A DNA stretch of 64,000 nt from Alphaproteobacteria bacterium 41-28 (GCA_001897795.1 MKUL01000036.1:1-64000), one strand, 5' to 3'. Positions 8,467 through 17,921 are shown, numbered from the stretch's first letter. Notes: generated by a model not told the origin, from the sequence alone. Program-made: numbers and translations.

Positions 8467-9941
8467 CCTTGCGCAAAAGCAGCTTGTTCTTCCGCAACTT
8501 GCGCCATACGCTTTGCTGACAACATCATAAACCCATAGCTCACTCCTGAGATAAAAAGTCCGATAAACCAAGCATAGTGATAGAAGGGAACAAAAAATCC
8601 AAACACGGAATCTGGATCACACACTTTAATCTGGACAAGAAAGCCTGGGATATTGGGTAGAATCCCTAAGATGAGGGCTGCAATCGCTTTTGGATTGTAT
8701 CCGTGAGTATAACGATAAGCTCCCCTCCGTTGGTAAAGAGCCTCTAGATTTAAAGTCATTCGACGAACCACAAAATAGTCGACAAGAATGATGCCTGCAA
8801 TCGGACCAAGCAACGCCGAATAACCAACGAGCCATGTAAAAATATACCCTGATGGATCGGCAAGAAGCTTCCAGGGCATCATAAGAATCCCAATGATTCC
8901 CGTGATAAGTCCACCCCTTTTAAAATTAATAAATTTAGGAGCCATGTTGGAAAAGTCATTAGCTGGACCCACAACATTCGCCGCAACGTTCGTCGTGAGT
9001 GTGGCCATCACAATGGCAATGAGGGAAAATATGACAATAAAAGGATTATCGAACTTTTGAATAAGAACGATAGGATCCCAAATCGCTTCTCCATAAATGA
9101 TAAGAGTGGCACTCGTCACTGCAATTCCAATAAAAGCACAAAAGGTCATCGTGGTTGGGAGGCCCAGGGTTTGCCCAAGAATTTGCGCACGTTGATTTTT
9201 AGCGTATCTGGTAAAGTCTGGAATATTAAGGCTTAGGGTTGCCCAAAAGCCAATGATCCCCGTAAGGGCAGGAAAAAAGTATTGATAGAAATCGAAGTTG
9301 GTTTCAAACTTAGATGTTGTTTGAAAGATCATGGTAAAGCTATCCGCACTTGTATAGGCCCAATACAACAGGGCAAGTCCCCCAATAATTAAAAAGGGCG
9401 AACAGAATGTTTCCAGCCATTTTATGGAACCAACCCCTTTCCAAACGAAAAAGAGATTCATAAACCAAAACGTTAGAAAACAGAGAAAAGGGATAATACC
9501 CACACCAAACGTTTCCGTAAAAGCGCCAGCAAAACTTCCGGCTTCTGGCCAAAGAAGCAACACAAGAGTATAAATGGCCGTTCCCCCAATCCATGTTTGG
9601 ATTCCAAACCATCCACACGCAACCAATGCTCTGAGCAAAGCTGGGATATTAGATCCCAAAATTCCAAAGCTTGCTCGTGCAAAAACAGGATAAGGAATAC
9701 CATATCTAACACCCGCATGACCAATAAGAATCATGGGTATGAGTACGATAAGATTTCCTAAAAGAATGGTAGAAAGAGCTTGAGACCAATTCATGCCGCC
9801 CTGAATGAGGGAAGCCGCCATCATATAGGTTGGAATTTGAATCGACATTCCTACCCAAAGGGTAAAATAATTAAAAACTGTCCAATTTTTTTGGTTTTCT
9901 GTAACCGGAGATAAGTCTTCGTTGACGAGGCTCGAATCCAT
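8463..9941 (-). CDS. NCS1-family nucleobase/hydantoin permease
   Basis: Inner-membrane permease of the nucleobase:cation symporter-1 family, which takes up cytosine, uracil, allantoin, hydantoins or thiamine precursors with H+ or Na+. The 492 residues form about 12 hydrophobic segments. The N-terminal NWTVFNYFTLWVGMSIQIP and the following TYMMAASLIQGGMNW are the characteristic first helix and loop. GIPYPVFARASFGILGSNIPA and an NVAANVVGPANDFSN segment are also family-typical. The substrate cannot be read from sequence. For a host-associated cell, salvage of host nucleobases would be a sensible role (inference). It is a single gene whose stop overlaps that of the upstream convergent HigB-like gene. 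Confidence 0.85.
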   Translation of the reverse strand: MDSSLVNEDLSPVTENQKNWTVFNYFTLWVGMSIQIPTYMMAASLIQGGMNWSQALSTILLGNLIVLIPMILIGHAGVRYGIPYPVFARASFGILGSNIPALLRALVACGWFGIQTWIGGTAIYTLVLLLWPEAGSFAGAFTETFGVGIIPFLCFLTFWFMNLFFVWKGVGSIKWLETFCSPFLIIGGLALLYWAYTSADSFTMIFQTTSKFETNFDFYQYFFPALTGIIGFWATLSLNIPDFTRYAKNQRAQILGQTLGLPTTMTFCAFIGIAVTSATLIIYGEAIWDPIVLIQKFDNPFIVIFSLIAIVMATLTTNVAANVVGPANDFSNMAPKFINFKRGGLITGIIGILMMPWKLLADPSGYIFTWLVGYSALLGPIAGIILVDYFVVRRMTLNLEALYQRRGAYRYTHGYNPKAIAALILGILPNIPGFLVQIKVCDPDSVFGFFVPFYHYAWFIGLFISGVSYGFMMLSAKRMAQVAEEQAAFAQG

Positions 9942-10068
9942 TGTAAAAATTCACCTATTAAAGTTTGCTTCTTTTAATATAATTTTTCAAGAATGTCGAA
10001 CTTTATTTCGTCAAAATAGCCTTCCTCAGCATATCCACCAAAATCTTCTCTGCGTGAATGAATTGAAG

Positions 10069-10323
10069 CTAGAGACAACGACAGACGTTATTTGCACATC
10101 CCCACTGGCCGCAACCCAGCGTACCATTCATGGACGCGCAATCAGAATTTTGGGTGCAAGTTTTTGAGCAAAACTGAAATCCTTGACTAAAATGCCCTTT
10201 TTTAAGTGGAGCTACGCATGTATAACCATTTCCGCAGTCAGACTGTGTTTTGCACTGAGCCAGAGCCATGCCATTGTTTTTCCACAGAAAAAATAAACTT
10301 AAGATTAGTAATATTTTCTTCAA
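10069..10323 (-). CDS. Small exported 10-Cys peptide with SDC motifs
   Basis: An 84-residue protein with a signal peptide (about 1-22, MKKILLILSLFFLW... to ALA) and a mature part with ten cysteines: C-x5-C-x5-C-x15-C-x3-C-x5-C-x8-C-x4-C-x4-C-x-C. It holds two internal copies of a C-(K/T)-x-x-SDC motif (CKTQSDC and CTQNSDC), also found in the knottin-like peptide at 2458-2655 (CKTTSDCC). The start is TTG at 10321-10323, preceded by GAGG. No intracellular function is suggested; disulfide-rich export is the only inference. Dickkopf-like or EB-like eukaryotic modules have similar spacing, but I would not assign either. Confidence 0.6.
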   Translation of the reverse strand: MKKILLILSLFFLWKNNGMALAQCKTQSDCGNGYTCVAPLKKGHFSQGFQFCSKTCTQNSDCASMNGTLGCGQWGCANNVCRCL

Positions 10324-10828
10324 ATTGATTCCTCTTTTCTTTATTAATTTTAATATGATGACAGAAATATATTAATATTATCTTAAATTCATCTAGTTAT
10401 TAAAAGTATTATGTGGAAAATGCTATGCTATTCAAGCGTCCGTTAGTTTCTGTCTCTTAAATCTTTCATTCGAAGACCTTAAGTCAACAAAAAAGTTGTA
10501 TCAGGGGAAAGAAGCGGTTATGCTAAAAAATATAAAGTTGCCTCTTGGTGCAATGATGTGGTTCAAGGGCCATAAGAAAGAAAACAGATACGCCCTGAGT
10601 TTTTGTCAGTCACCAAGAAGAATTTGAACAATAACGCAAGACGAAACCAATGACAGGTTCGATTTGGAAACAATGGTCACACAGCAAAAATTAAGAATGA
10701 GACTTATCATGACATATAAGCTATGCATCTCATGTCCTGTGGGCCAATCTTCCCCTTTTAATTTACCTTCTTATATGAGGTTAAAGGGAAGCTAATCGAA
10801 ATGTCCAAGGTTTCCGATTGACAAACAT
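10324..10828. other. Intergenic stretch, no gene supported
   Basis: About 500 bases between the Cys-rich peptide and rne. Only short frames without convincing ribosome binding sites occur. A TTGACA at 10818-10823 could be the -35 element of the rne promoter, but I do not see a good -10 at standard spacing. Confidence 0.4.
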
Positions 10829-10846
10829 AATCCTCCTCTGAGGATT
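10829..10846 (+). promoter_or_regulatory. Hairpin in the rne leader
   Basis: AATCCTC-CTCT-GAGGATT forms a perfect 7-bp stem with a 4-base loop, ending 18 bases before the rne ATG and just before its GGAG site. In enterobacteria RNase E autoregulates through hairpins in its own 5' leader. A similar role here is inference. Confidence 0.35.
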
Positions 10847-10864
10847 AAGTATGGAGTTGGACCC

Positions 10865-13075
10865 ATGGGTAAACGAATGTTAATTGACGCCGCCCATCCT
10901 GAAGAATCACGGGTGGCGATTTTAAATAATGACCGTCTCGAAGAATTTGATTTTGAGACCACAACAAAAAAGCAACTCAAAGGCAATATTTACCTTGCTA
11001 AGGTAATACGAATTGAGCCCTCTCTTCAAGCAGCCTTTGTTGAATTTGGTGGAAATAGACATGGCTTTTTAGCCTTTAACGAAATTCATCCCGATTATTA
11101 TCGAATTCCTATCGAAGACCGCAAGGCCTTAATGGCTCCAGGTGAAGAAGAAACAACCGTTTCTCTTGATGAGCCAGTCGATGAGTATCAGGCTAATAAT
11201 GAAGTCGAAATTTTAGGAGGAGAGGATGTTGAAGAAATTCAGGATCGCCCTCATCGTCCCCGCCCCTTACGCCAATACAAAATTCAAGAAGTCATCAAAC
11301 GACGTCAAATTATGCTCGTGCAGGTCGTCAAAGAAGAACGGGGGGGAAAAGGTGCAGCAATCACAACCTATCTATCTCTTGCAGGACGGTATTGCGTTCT
11401 GATGCCCAATGCCGCTAAGGGTGGTGGCATTTCACGGAAAATTACAAATGTGGCCGATCGCAAACGGCTTCGTGAGATTATTGAATCTATTCAATTACCC
11501 GAGACGATGTCTCTGATTATCCGCACGGCAGGTATGGCGCGGAGTAAAATTGAAATAAAAAGAGATTCTGACTATTTGATGGGCCTTTGGAATGAGATTC
11601 GCGAGAAAACACTTCATTCCATTGCTCCCTCTCTTATCTATGAAGAAAGCAACCTGATTAAGCGAGCCATCAGGGATTATTATAACCGTGATATCGATGA
11701 AATATGGATTGAAGGCGAAGCAGCCTATAAAGAAGCAAAGGAATTTATTCGTAAGCTGATGCCAAGCCATGCCAAAAAGGTGAAGCTCTATAATGATGAG
11801 AAGATCCCTCTTTTCAATCGTTATGGTGTTGAGCGACAAATTGATGCCATGCATAATCCCATCGTTCAGTTAAGATCCGGTGGGTACATTGTTTTTGGAA
11901 CAACAGAAGCCCTCGTTGCTATTGATGTAAACTCTGGCAAAGCCACGCGCGAGCGCCATATTGAAGAAACGGCCTTTAAAACCAATTTGGAAGCGGCTGA
12001 AGAAGTTGCCCGTCAATTACGTCTTCGAGATCTTGCAGGACTTGTCGTTATTGACTTCATCGACATGGATGAAAGCCGCAATATAGAAGCTGTTGAGCGC
12101 CGTTTGAAAGATGCCATGAGGCATGATCGGGCTCGTGTCCAAGTCGGCCGTATTAGCGCCTTTGGTCTTTTAGAACTTTCCCGTCAACGTTTGAGGCCCA
12201 ATATTATTGAATCCACAAGCCTTCCCTGCCAAGCTTGCCGCGGAACGGGTATGATTCGATCCATTGAATCTTCTTCCCTCCATGTCCTCAGGGGAATTGA
12301 AGAAGAAGCCATCCAACAGAAAGCAAGCGAAATTATTGTTTATGCTCCAACTGCAATTGCCCTTTATGTTTTGAATCAAAAGCGGAAAATTCTTCAAGAC
12401 ATGGAAACGAGATGGAAAATTTCCGTGCGCTTTTCCCAGGATGATACCCTTATTCAACCGGATTATCGAATTGATCGTTCAAGCCTTAGGCGCGAGCCCC
12501 ACCTTGAAGTCATAAGCAGCACCCCTCTCGAGGAAGGAGGAGTTGCTGTTATTCCATCTTCTCAATCTTCAAGAAAAGAACCCTCTCGCCACCCCGGTGA
12601 AAGGGGTCGCTTGGAAAGAGGGCGACGTCATGATCAACGCGCTCATGGGAATCACCCCAAAACGCAAAGAACTTCTCCCCCCGTAAATCCAATTGAAGAA
12701 AGTTCGGAAATCCTTGTAAGGGAAAAGCAAATTAATGAAGTATCTTCTGAAACACCTTCTCGCCCGAAAGAGCCAAGGGGACAAACCTCAGGCCCTCGCA
12801 GACGGTTTCATAAGTTTGATCGTAGACCGCGTCATAGGCGAGAAGAAACTCAAAGTAATGAAACACAACATCAAATTTCCGCACCTTCCGAGTTGCCTTC
12901 TCCTTCATCCTTTAAGCAAGAAGAAGTAAACCTGCCTCCCCTTAAACAAGACCTAAAAAAAGAAAAAGTGGAAAGGGGTGAGAAAAAGAAATCAGACGAC
13001 ACTCCTGCCACTCCTACCCCTCAACGTAAAAAATCTTCGACACGCAAGGGTTGGTGGCAACGGCTTTTGGAATAG
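10865..13075 (+). CDS. rne: Ribonuclease E/G family endoribonuclease
   Basis: Single-strand endoribonuclease central to mRNA decay and rRNA/tRNA maturation. The 736 residues begin MGKRMLIDAAHPEE as in alphaproteobacterial RNase E. The S1 domain (about 35-160) is split by an acidic insert (about 100-130). The catalytic DNase I-like domain shows DVNSGKATR (about 353-361) and LVVIDFIDM (about 393-401), carrying the two metal-binding Asp. The Zn-link CQACRGTG (about 455-462) mediates dimer pairing. Beyond about 540 the tail is disordered, Arg/Pro/Lys-rich, and ends GWWQRLL, a terminal motif seen in alphaproteobacterial homologs; it probably binds RNA and degradosome partners. Single gene. Confidence 0.95.
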   Translation: MGKRMLIDAAHPEESRVAILNNDRLEEFDFETTTKKQLKGNIYLAKVIRIEPSLQAAFVEFGGNRHGFLAFNEIHPDYYRIPIEDRKALMAPGEEETTVSLDEPVDEYQANNEVEILGGEDVEEIQDRPHRPRPLRQYKIQEVIKRRQIMLVQVVKEERGGKGAAITTYLSLAGRYCVLMPNAAKGGGISRKITNVADRKRLREIIESIQLPETMSLIIRTAGMARSKIEIKRDSDYLMGLWNEIREKTLHSIAPSLIYEESNLIKRAIRDYYNRDIDEIWIEGEAAYKEAKEFIRKLMPSHAKKVKLYNDEKIPLFNRYGVERQIDAMHNPIVQLRSGGYIVFGTTEALVAIDVNSGKATRERHIEETAFKTNLEAAEEVARQLRLRDLAGLVVIDFIDMDESRNIEAVERRLKDAMRHDRARVQVGRISAFGLLELSRQRLRPNIIESTSLPCQACRGTGMIRSIESSSLHVLRGIEEEAIQQKASEIIVYAPTAIALYVLNQKRKILQDMETRWKISVRFSQDDTLIQPDYRIDRSSLRREPHLEVISSTPLEEGGVAVIPSSQSSRKEPSRHPGERGRLERGRRHDQRAHGNHPKTQRTSPPVNPIEESSEILVREKQINEVSSETPSRPKEPRGQTSGPRRRFHKFDRRPRHRREETQSNETQHQISAPSELPSPSSFKQEEVNLPPLKQDLKKEKVERGEKKKSDDTPATPTPQRKKSSTRKGWWQRLLE

Positions 13076-13084
13076 CCTTTAGAT

Positions 13085-13112
13085 AAAAAAAGCCCCTCTT
13101 ATCAAGAGGGGC
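13085..13112 (-). terminator. Intrinsic terminator of the subtilase gene
   Basis: GCCCCTCTT-ATC-AAGAGGGGC (13092-13112) is a 9-bp GC-rich stem. On the minus strand it is followed by TTTTTT, so it terminates transcription from the protease gene ending at 13174. On the plus strand it lies 16 bases after the rne stop but lacks a T run, so it would be a weak terminator there. Confidence 0.75.
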
Positions 13113-13173
13113 GAAGATTAACCACATAAACGTAGGATTCTAAGTCCTGGAACTCTAGGAATAGCTTAGAGCT

Positions 13174-15345
13174 CTAATGCCGTGACTGGAAAACCTCTCG
13201 GAGTCGCGAAACTCTGGGTCCTGAAACTCTAGGAGCAAGTGCTTGTCCGACTCTAGGAGCTGGTGCGGGATTAACTCTAGGAGCAGGCGCTTGTCCGACT
13301 CTAGGAGCTGGTGCGGGATTAACCCTAGGAGCTGGGGCCGGATTAACTCTAGGAGCTGGGGCCGGATTAACTCTAGGAGCTGGTACCGGGGTAACTCTAG
13401 GAGCAGGTGCTTGTCCGGCTCTAGGAACTGGTGCCGGGGTAACTCTAGGAGTTGGTGCCGGGTTAACTCTAGGAGCTGGCGCAGGAGTAACTCTAGGAGC
13501 TGGTGCCGGACTAACTCTAGGAGTTGGCGCGGGAGTAACTCTAGGAACTGGACCCGTTACAGGAGCTGGTGTTTGTCTCGCTACCGGAGCTGGTGTTCCG
13601 AACAACTCGAACATATTTCGGAGCTGAGAAATTTTAGATCCGGGATCTCTTGGATCTGGATTCGGTACAACTCTAGGAGCCGGCATGCTAGGAGTAGCTA
13701 TTGGAGCTGGTGCCGGGGCAATTCCTTGAACGGGCGCTTGTCCACAGATTTTGGCGTGTATCATTTCTAACTGTTCTTTTAGGAATTTATACTTTGGAGT
13801 CCTATGCCCAGTGAGATTATTAGCAGCTAACACAAGCTCATTTGCTTTTCCTAAGAGTTCAAAAATCTTATCTCCACGTAATTTCTGTAAAAAGTTTCCT
13901 CCTTGTAATAATGATGTCAGAAGCTCCTCATCTATCGGCTCCAGAGACATCCCATTGACAAAACGGCCCTTCCACTTATTCTTAAGACGTGATGTACTCC
14001 TAAAAATTGAGAGAATATTACTGTCTTTAGATCGATCTTCTGAAAAAATACTTTCCCATTCAGTCGTAATACGCTGAAGATTATCCGCAATCGACAAAAT
14101 AACTTTTCCAACAATTTCTTCATATAATGGTTTAAAGCGTTCTCCCTTTACCGGGTCCGAATTCATAATCCCCCGAATTTGCTCGAAACGAGCTCCAAAA
14201 GCCTTTGACGACCACGGTCTATAACTAAGTTCTATAGGGTCAACACTATGTCTTCTGCCGTTAAGTAGCTCATCAATAAGCTCTATGTGTGATCTTTTTT
14301 CATCTTCAAATACACGCTCAAGATATGCACTCGCTTCAGCCACGTTGGGTATTCCTTTTCCATAATAAGCTGGATTAAGTGGTGATCTATTCAAGTCCCT
14401 TTTACGTGCGGTTCTTTTTAAAATTTCAAAGGCACTTTTTGCGGTTGCATTTTGAATATAGTTTGCCCGTAAAATTCCCAAGACTTCAGCGGCTATACCT
14501 GTAAGAATGGGGGCAGCCATAGAAGTTCCTTGCATCGTCAATTTCTGTTGGGCCCCATGAGCAAGAATTTCTGTACCTGGTAATGCAAAAACAACATCTG
14601 CATAGTCTTCAGTCGGGTAATTGGAAAACCAAGCAAGATTCTCTCTATTTCTCGAACCATACTCAGTCGCCACGGCGAACTGCATATAGCCGTCCATTTC
14701 ATCTCTTGCAAATTGAAGCCGCTGTTGCAAATATGGGTATCGACTCATGTCTAACGAGTCATTCCCCGCAGAAAAAACAAGACCAATCTTTTTATCACGA
14801 GCTTCCCTTAAAATATCCTTTTCCTCTTCGTCCATGGGTATATGGAGATATTTCTTTTTTCTCCCCATAGAAATATTAATAAAGTCAACGTTCTTACCTA
14901 ATAATTTTCTAATCCCCTCAACTAAACCAGTCTTTCTATTTACCTCTACTGGACGAATCGTTACATTGGGTATGATCTCTGTAATCGTACTGCCAACGTG
15001 ATTTGAATGGTCCAATTTAGCGGCCTCACCTATTATGCGACGTCTCTCATTTTGGTGACATTTATTAAAAGCTCTTACGATCGTATCAGTTGCATTGACT
15101 TCAACCGCTTTACTACTAGGATTAAAGGGAGTATCTACAATACCAACTTTAATCCCTTCTCCTCTTGACCCCTTTATTCCTTTTTTTTGTGGTTTCTTCG
15201 ATTTTACAATGTATCTGTGATTTACAACATTTGCATTAACTTCTGCATTAAAACTTCGAATTGTAGCCGCGCTGGCATTGGTTAGGAGAGAAATGCTTAA
15301 AATAGAAACAGCTGTTGATGACTTTAAAAAATTAACAAAACTCAT
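13174..15345 (-). CDS. Exported subtilisin-like serine protease with Pro-rich repeat tail
   Basis: A 723-residue S8-family protease. A signal peptide (about 1-26, ending NASA) precedes the peptidase domain. The catalytic Asp is D71 in VGIVDTPFN, the His is H116 in DHSNHVGSTI, the oxyanion Asn is in LVFSAGND, and the Ser is in MQGTSMAAP. The order D-H-N-S is complete, so it should be active. A helical middle region (about 350-570) of unknown role follows. The last about 125 residues are some 15 tandem octapeptides of the form PAPAPRV plus N/T/S/GQ, ending in a basic RVSRLREVFQSRH. A GGTGG site precedes the ATG. The repeat tail may anchor or space the enzyme at the surface (inference). Its terminator is at 13085-13112. 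Confidence 0.85.
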   Translation of the reverse strand: MSFVNFLKSSTAVSILSISLLTNASAATIRSFNAEVNANVVNHRYIVKSKKPQKKGIKGSRGEGIKVGIVDTPFNPSSKAVEVNATDTIVRAFNKCHQNERRRIIGEAAKLDHSNHVGSTITEIIPNVTIRPVEVNRKTGLVEGIRKLLGKNVDFINISMGRKKKYLHIPMDEEEKDILREARDKKIGLVFSAGNDSLDMSRYPYLQQRLQFARDEMDGYMQFAVATEYGSRNRENLAWFSNYPTEDYADVVFALPGTEILAHGAQQKLTMQGTSMAAPILTGIAAEVLGILRANYIQNATAKSAFEILKRTARKRDLNRSPLNPAYYGKGIPNVAEASAYLERVFEDEKRSHIELIDELLNGRRHSVDPIELSYRPWSSKAFGARFEQIRGIMNSDPVKGERFKPLYEEIVGKVILSIADNLQRITTEWESIFSEDRSKDSNILSIFRSTSRLKNKWKGRFVNGMSLEPIDEELLTSLLQGGNFLQKLRGDKIFELLGKANELVLAANNLTGHRTPKYKFLKEQLEMIHAKICGQAPVQGIAPAPAPIATPSMPAPRVVPNPDPRDPGSKISQLRNMFELFGTPAPVARQTPAPVTGPVPRVTPAPTPRVSPAPAPRVTPAPAPRVNPAPTPRVTPAPVPRAGQAPAPRVTPVPAPRVNPAPAPRVNPAPAPRVNPAPAPRVGQAPAPRVNPAPAPRVGQALAPRVSGPRVSRLREVFQSRH
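13215..13560. repeat. 24-bp coding minisatellite in the protease tail
   Basis: Tandem 24-bp units of the form ACTCTAGGAGCTGGTGCGGG (plus strand, then 4 variable bases) encode the octapeptide repeat. Copies differ mainly in the last codons, and several neighbouring copies are identical, suggesting recent slippage or unequal exchange. It is coding and has no unique spacers, so it is not a CRISPR array. Confidence 0.9.
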
Positions 15346-15466
15346 AATACCACCTTTAAAAAATATGTAAAAAACTAATACTTTCTTAATATAACAACAA
15401 TAAATTTTTTTTTCAAGAGGAAATAAGTTTTATTTTTTGGTATAAACGCGCTGCCCTCCCCCGCCT

Positions 15467-15505
15467 ATCCTTAGAAAAAAAGCTATCGCTTTTCTTACTA
15501 AGGAT
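15467..15505. repeat. Imperfect hairpin downstream of hppA
   Basis: ATCCTTAG (15467-15474) pairs with CTAAGGAT (15498-15505). The inner A-rich arm and GC-TATC-GC loop resemble the inner hairpin of the repeat at 17737-17906. It lies about 50 bases past the hppA stop with no T run, so it may be a repeat fragment or a factor-dependent 3' end rather than an intrinsic terminator. Confidence 0.4.
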
Positions 15506-15557
15506 GAGAGAGGAGTATAAAGAATTACCTATTCACTTTTGAGAAATTTAGAAACCG

Positions 15558-17636
15558 CTACCGTGCCAACATCGCAAGCAATAGCAACGCAACGATGTTA
15601 ATGATCTTAATCATCGGGTTTACCGCAGGTCCTGCCGTATCTTTATAAGGATCACCGACCGTATCCCCTGTGACAGCTGCTTTATGCGCTTCCGAACCTT
15701 TCCCACCAAAATGACCATCTTCGATGTACTTTTTAGCATTATCCCATGCCCCTCCGCCAGAGGTCATCGAAATCGCCACAAAAAGACCTGTTATGATCGT
15801 ACCCAACAACATAGCACCTAAAGCTGTGAAGGCTTCTGATTGGCCCGCGAACGACCTAATCACAAAATAGACAACAGGCGGTGCTAGAACAGGTAACAAG
15901 GACGGTACAATCATTTCCCGAATAGCAGCTTTCGTAAGAATATCAACGGCTTTGCTGTATTCTGGCTTGGTTTTGCCCTGCATAATCCCTTTGATTTCAC
16001 GGAATTGCCGACGCACTTCAACGACGACCGCAGCCCCTGCACGTCCTACGGCTTTAAGGCCAAGTGCGCCAAAAAGATAGGGAAGAAGACCTCCGATGAA
16101 AAGACCTACAACCACATAAGGATCCTGCAATGTGAAATGAACATTCAACTGAGGAAAATAATGGGTAAGATCTTCCGTGTAAGCCGCAAAAAGAACGAGA
16201 GCGGCAAGCCCCGCTGAACCAATGGCATAGCCCTTTGTTACAGCCTTGGTTGTGTTTCCAACGGCATCCAGAGCATCCGTGACTTTCCGAACAGACGCTG
16301 GCAAATCGGACATTTCTGCAATGCCCCCGGCGTTATCGGTGACAGGACCATAGGCATCCAAAGCCACAATCATCCCTGCAAGGGCGAGCATCGTGGTTGC
16401 TGCAATACCAATTCCAAAAAGCCCTGCGTTCATATAAGAAACAAGAATCCCTCCACAAATAACGAGGACAGGAAGAGCTGTGGCTTCCATAGAAACAGCA
16501 AGCCCTTGAATGATGTTTGTGGCATGACCTGTGGTTGAGGCTTCCGCCACACTGCGAACAGGCCGGAAGCTTGTAGAGGTATAATATTCCGTAATCCACA
16601 CAAGAAGGCCTGTAATCACAAGACCGGTCAAGGCACTATATAAAATATTCATACCCGTAAAGGTTTTCTCTTCAACGGTGAAAGGTTGATCAAGTCCTAT
16701 AAGGTTCAAGGTCACCCACACGATCAGACCTGCGGAAACCAATGAGGCCACAATGAGCCCCTTATAAAGGGCAGCCATAATGTTTTCACTGGACCCTAGG
16801 CGAACAAAGAATGTTCCAACTACGGAGCCGATAATACAGACGCCCCCAATGGCGAGAGGATAGATCATAAAGACTTGTTCCATTGCACCGGCGAAGAAAA
16901 TGGCAGCCAATTGCATGGTGGCCACAATTGTTACGACATAGGTTTCAAAAAGATCGGCCGCCATACCTGCGCAGTCACCTACGTTGTCTCCCACGTTATC
17001 AGCAATCACAGCCGCATTCCGGGGATCATCTTCTGGAATCCCGGCCTCAATTTTTCCTACAAGGTCAGCGCCCACATCGGCGCCCTTTGTAAAGATACCT
17101 CCTCCCAGACGGGCAAAGATGGAAATCAGAGAAGCGCCAAAGCTCAAAGAAAGTAAGGATACCAAAATGTGGCGCGTGTCCCCGTCATTATGACGAAGGT
17201 ACATATAATATAGGGTTACCCCCAAGAGCCCGAGCCCCACCACCAGCATTCCTGTAATAGCCCCAGATTTAAAAGCCACATCAAGTGCGGGTTTAAGACC
17301 CGTCCTTGCAGCTTCCGTCGTTCGAACGTTAGCTCTCACAGATACATTCATACCGATATAACCGGCCAATCCAGACAAGCACGCCCCGCTAATAAAGCCA
17401 ATGGCAGAATGTATGCCCAGAACCCATCCCAGGAAAATAGCAATAACCACACCTACCACGGCAATGGTTGTGTATTGACGATTCAAGAAAGCGCTGGCTC
17501 CTTCTTGGATAGCAGCTGCAATTTCTTGCATTCGTGCCGTCCCCGTCGGACAAGCAAAAACTTTACGGGCAGCATAGGCTCCGTAAAGAAGAGCGAGTGT
17601 GGCACAAGCCAGGATATAAAAGTTTAGGATTGCCAT
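15558..17636 (-). CDS. hppA: Membrane H+-translocating pyrophosphatase
   Basis: Couples hydrolysis of pyrophosphate to proton pumping across the inner membrane. The 692 residues with about 16 membrane helices match the family. The pyrophosphate/Mg site is intact: DVGADLVGK (187-195), [20 protein letters not shown] (202-221), and the C-terminal [15 protein letters not shown]. The segment [17 protein letters not shown] carries Lys where K+-dependent enzymes have Ala, so this is predicted to be the K+-independent class. Monocistronic. A parS-like 16-mer lies 27-42 bases upstream of the ATG. In an energy-limited host-associated cell it would recover energy from biosynthetic PPi (inference). Confidence 0.97.
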   Translation of the reverse strand: MAILNFYILACATLALLYGAYAARKVFACPTGTARMQEIAAAIQEGASAFLNRQYTTIAVVGVVIAIFLGWVLGIHSAIGFISGACLSGLAGYIGMNVSVRANVRTTEAARTGLKPALDVAFKSGAITGMLVVGLGLLGVTLYYMYLRHNDGDTRHILVSLLSLSFGASLISIFARLGGGIFTKGADVGADLVGKIEAGIPEDDPRNAAVIADNVGDNVGDCAGMAADLFETYVVTIVATMQLAAIFFAGAMEQVFMIYPLAIGGVCIIGSVVGTFFVRLGSSENIMAALYKGLIVASLVSAGLIVWVTLNLIGLDQPFTVEEKTFTGMNILYSALTGLVITGLLVWITEYYTSTSFRPVRSVAEASTTGHATNIIQGLAVSMEATALPVLVICGGILVSYMNAGLFGIGIAATTMLALAGMIVALDAYGPVTDNAGGIAEMSDLPASVRKVTDALDAVGNTTKAVTKGYAIGSAGLAALVLFAAYTEDLTHYFPQLNVHFTLQDPYVVVGLFIGGLLPYLFGALGLKAVGRAGAAVVVEVRRQFREIKGIMQGKTKPEYSKAVDILTKAAIREMIVPSLLPVLAPPVVYFVIRSFAGQSEAFTALGAMLLGTIITGLFVAISMTSGGGAWDNAKKYIEDGHFGGKGSEAHKAAVTGDTVGDPYKDTAGPAVNPMIKIINIVALLLLAMLAR

Positions 17637-17662
17637 TTCTTATCCCTTTGTTGATTAGATAT

Positions 17663-17678
17663 TGTTTCACATGAAACA
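17663..17678. promoter_or_regulatory. parS-like ParB binding site
   Basis: TGTTTCACATGAAACA differs at one base from the bacterial parS consensus TGTTTCACGTGAAACA. The change falls in the central dinucleotide and leaves an otherwise perfect inverted repeat. It sits between hppA and a dispersed repeat. ParB sites cluster near the replication origin, so if real this locates the window in the origin-proximal domain. Binding is inferred only from the match. Confidence 0.55.
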
Positions 17679-17736
17679 TAAATGCCAGAAACTTACGCAT
17701 TGGGCAATGGGTTTCAGAGTCACCACATCAAAAACG

Positions 17737-17906
17737 CGTCATTCCGGGACTTAGGCTCTCTTCATGAGCCCATTTGGGCGAATGATAGAGAGGCTTAGTA
17801 CCCGGAACCTCGAATTGGATGCAAGAAATCATCCCGAGGTTCCGGGTATTAAGAAAATCTAACTCGGCTATCGCCGAGATAAGATTTTCTAAATCCCGGA
17901 ATAACG
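17737..17906. repeat. Palindromic intergenic repeat, family A copy 1
   Basis: A 170-bp element bounded by CGTCATTCCGGGA (17737) and TCCCGGAATAACG (ending 17906), its inverted complement with one change. It holds two inner hairpins: TACCCGGAACCTCG/CGAGGTTCCGGGTA (17799-17848) and AGAAAATCT...CTCGGC-TATC-GCCGAG...AGATTTTCT (17852-17890). The element at 36173-36388 has the same ends and right-hand hairpin. Non-autonomous palindromic repeats of this kind are common between genes of intracellular alphaproteobacteria. Confidence 0.75.
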
Positions 17907-17921
17907 ATATTTGAGAAATAA

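Noticed and set aside
10519..10626. 35-codon frame MLKNIKLPLGAMM... before rne
   Set aside because: Ribosome binding site too distant, no recognisable protein, and it lies in otherwise featureless intergenic DNA.
13215..13560. CRISPR-like 24-bp direct repeats
   Set aside because: The units are contiguous, lack spacers and encode an octapeptide in frame with the protease.
13243..13770. Long Ser/Arg/Trp-rich plus-strand frame
   Set aside because: Antisense shadow of the 24-bp repeat in the protease gene; periodic coding repeats keep the opposite frames open.
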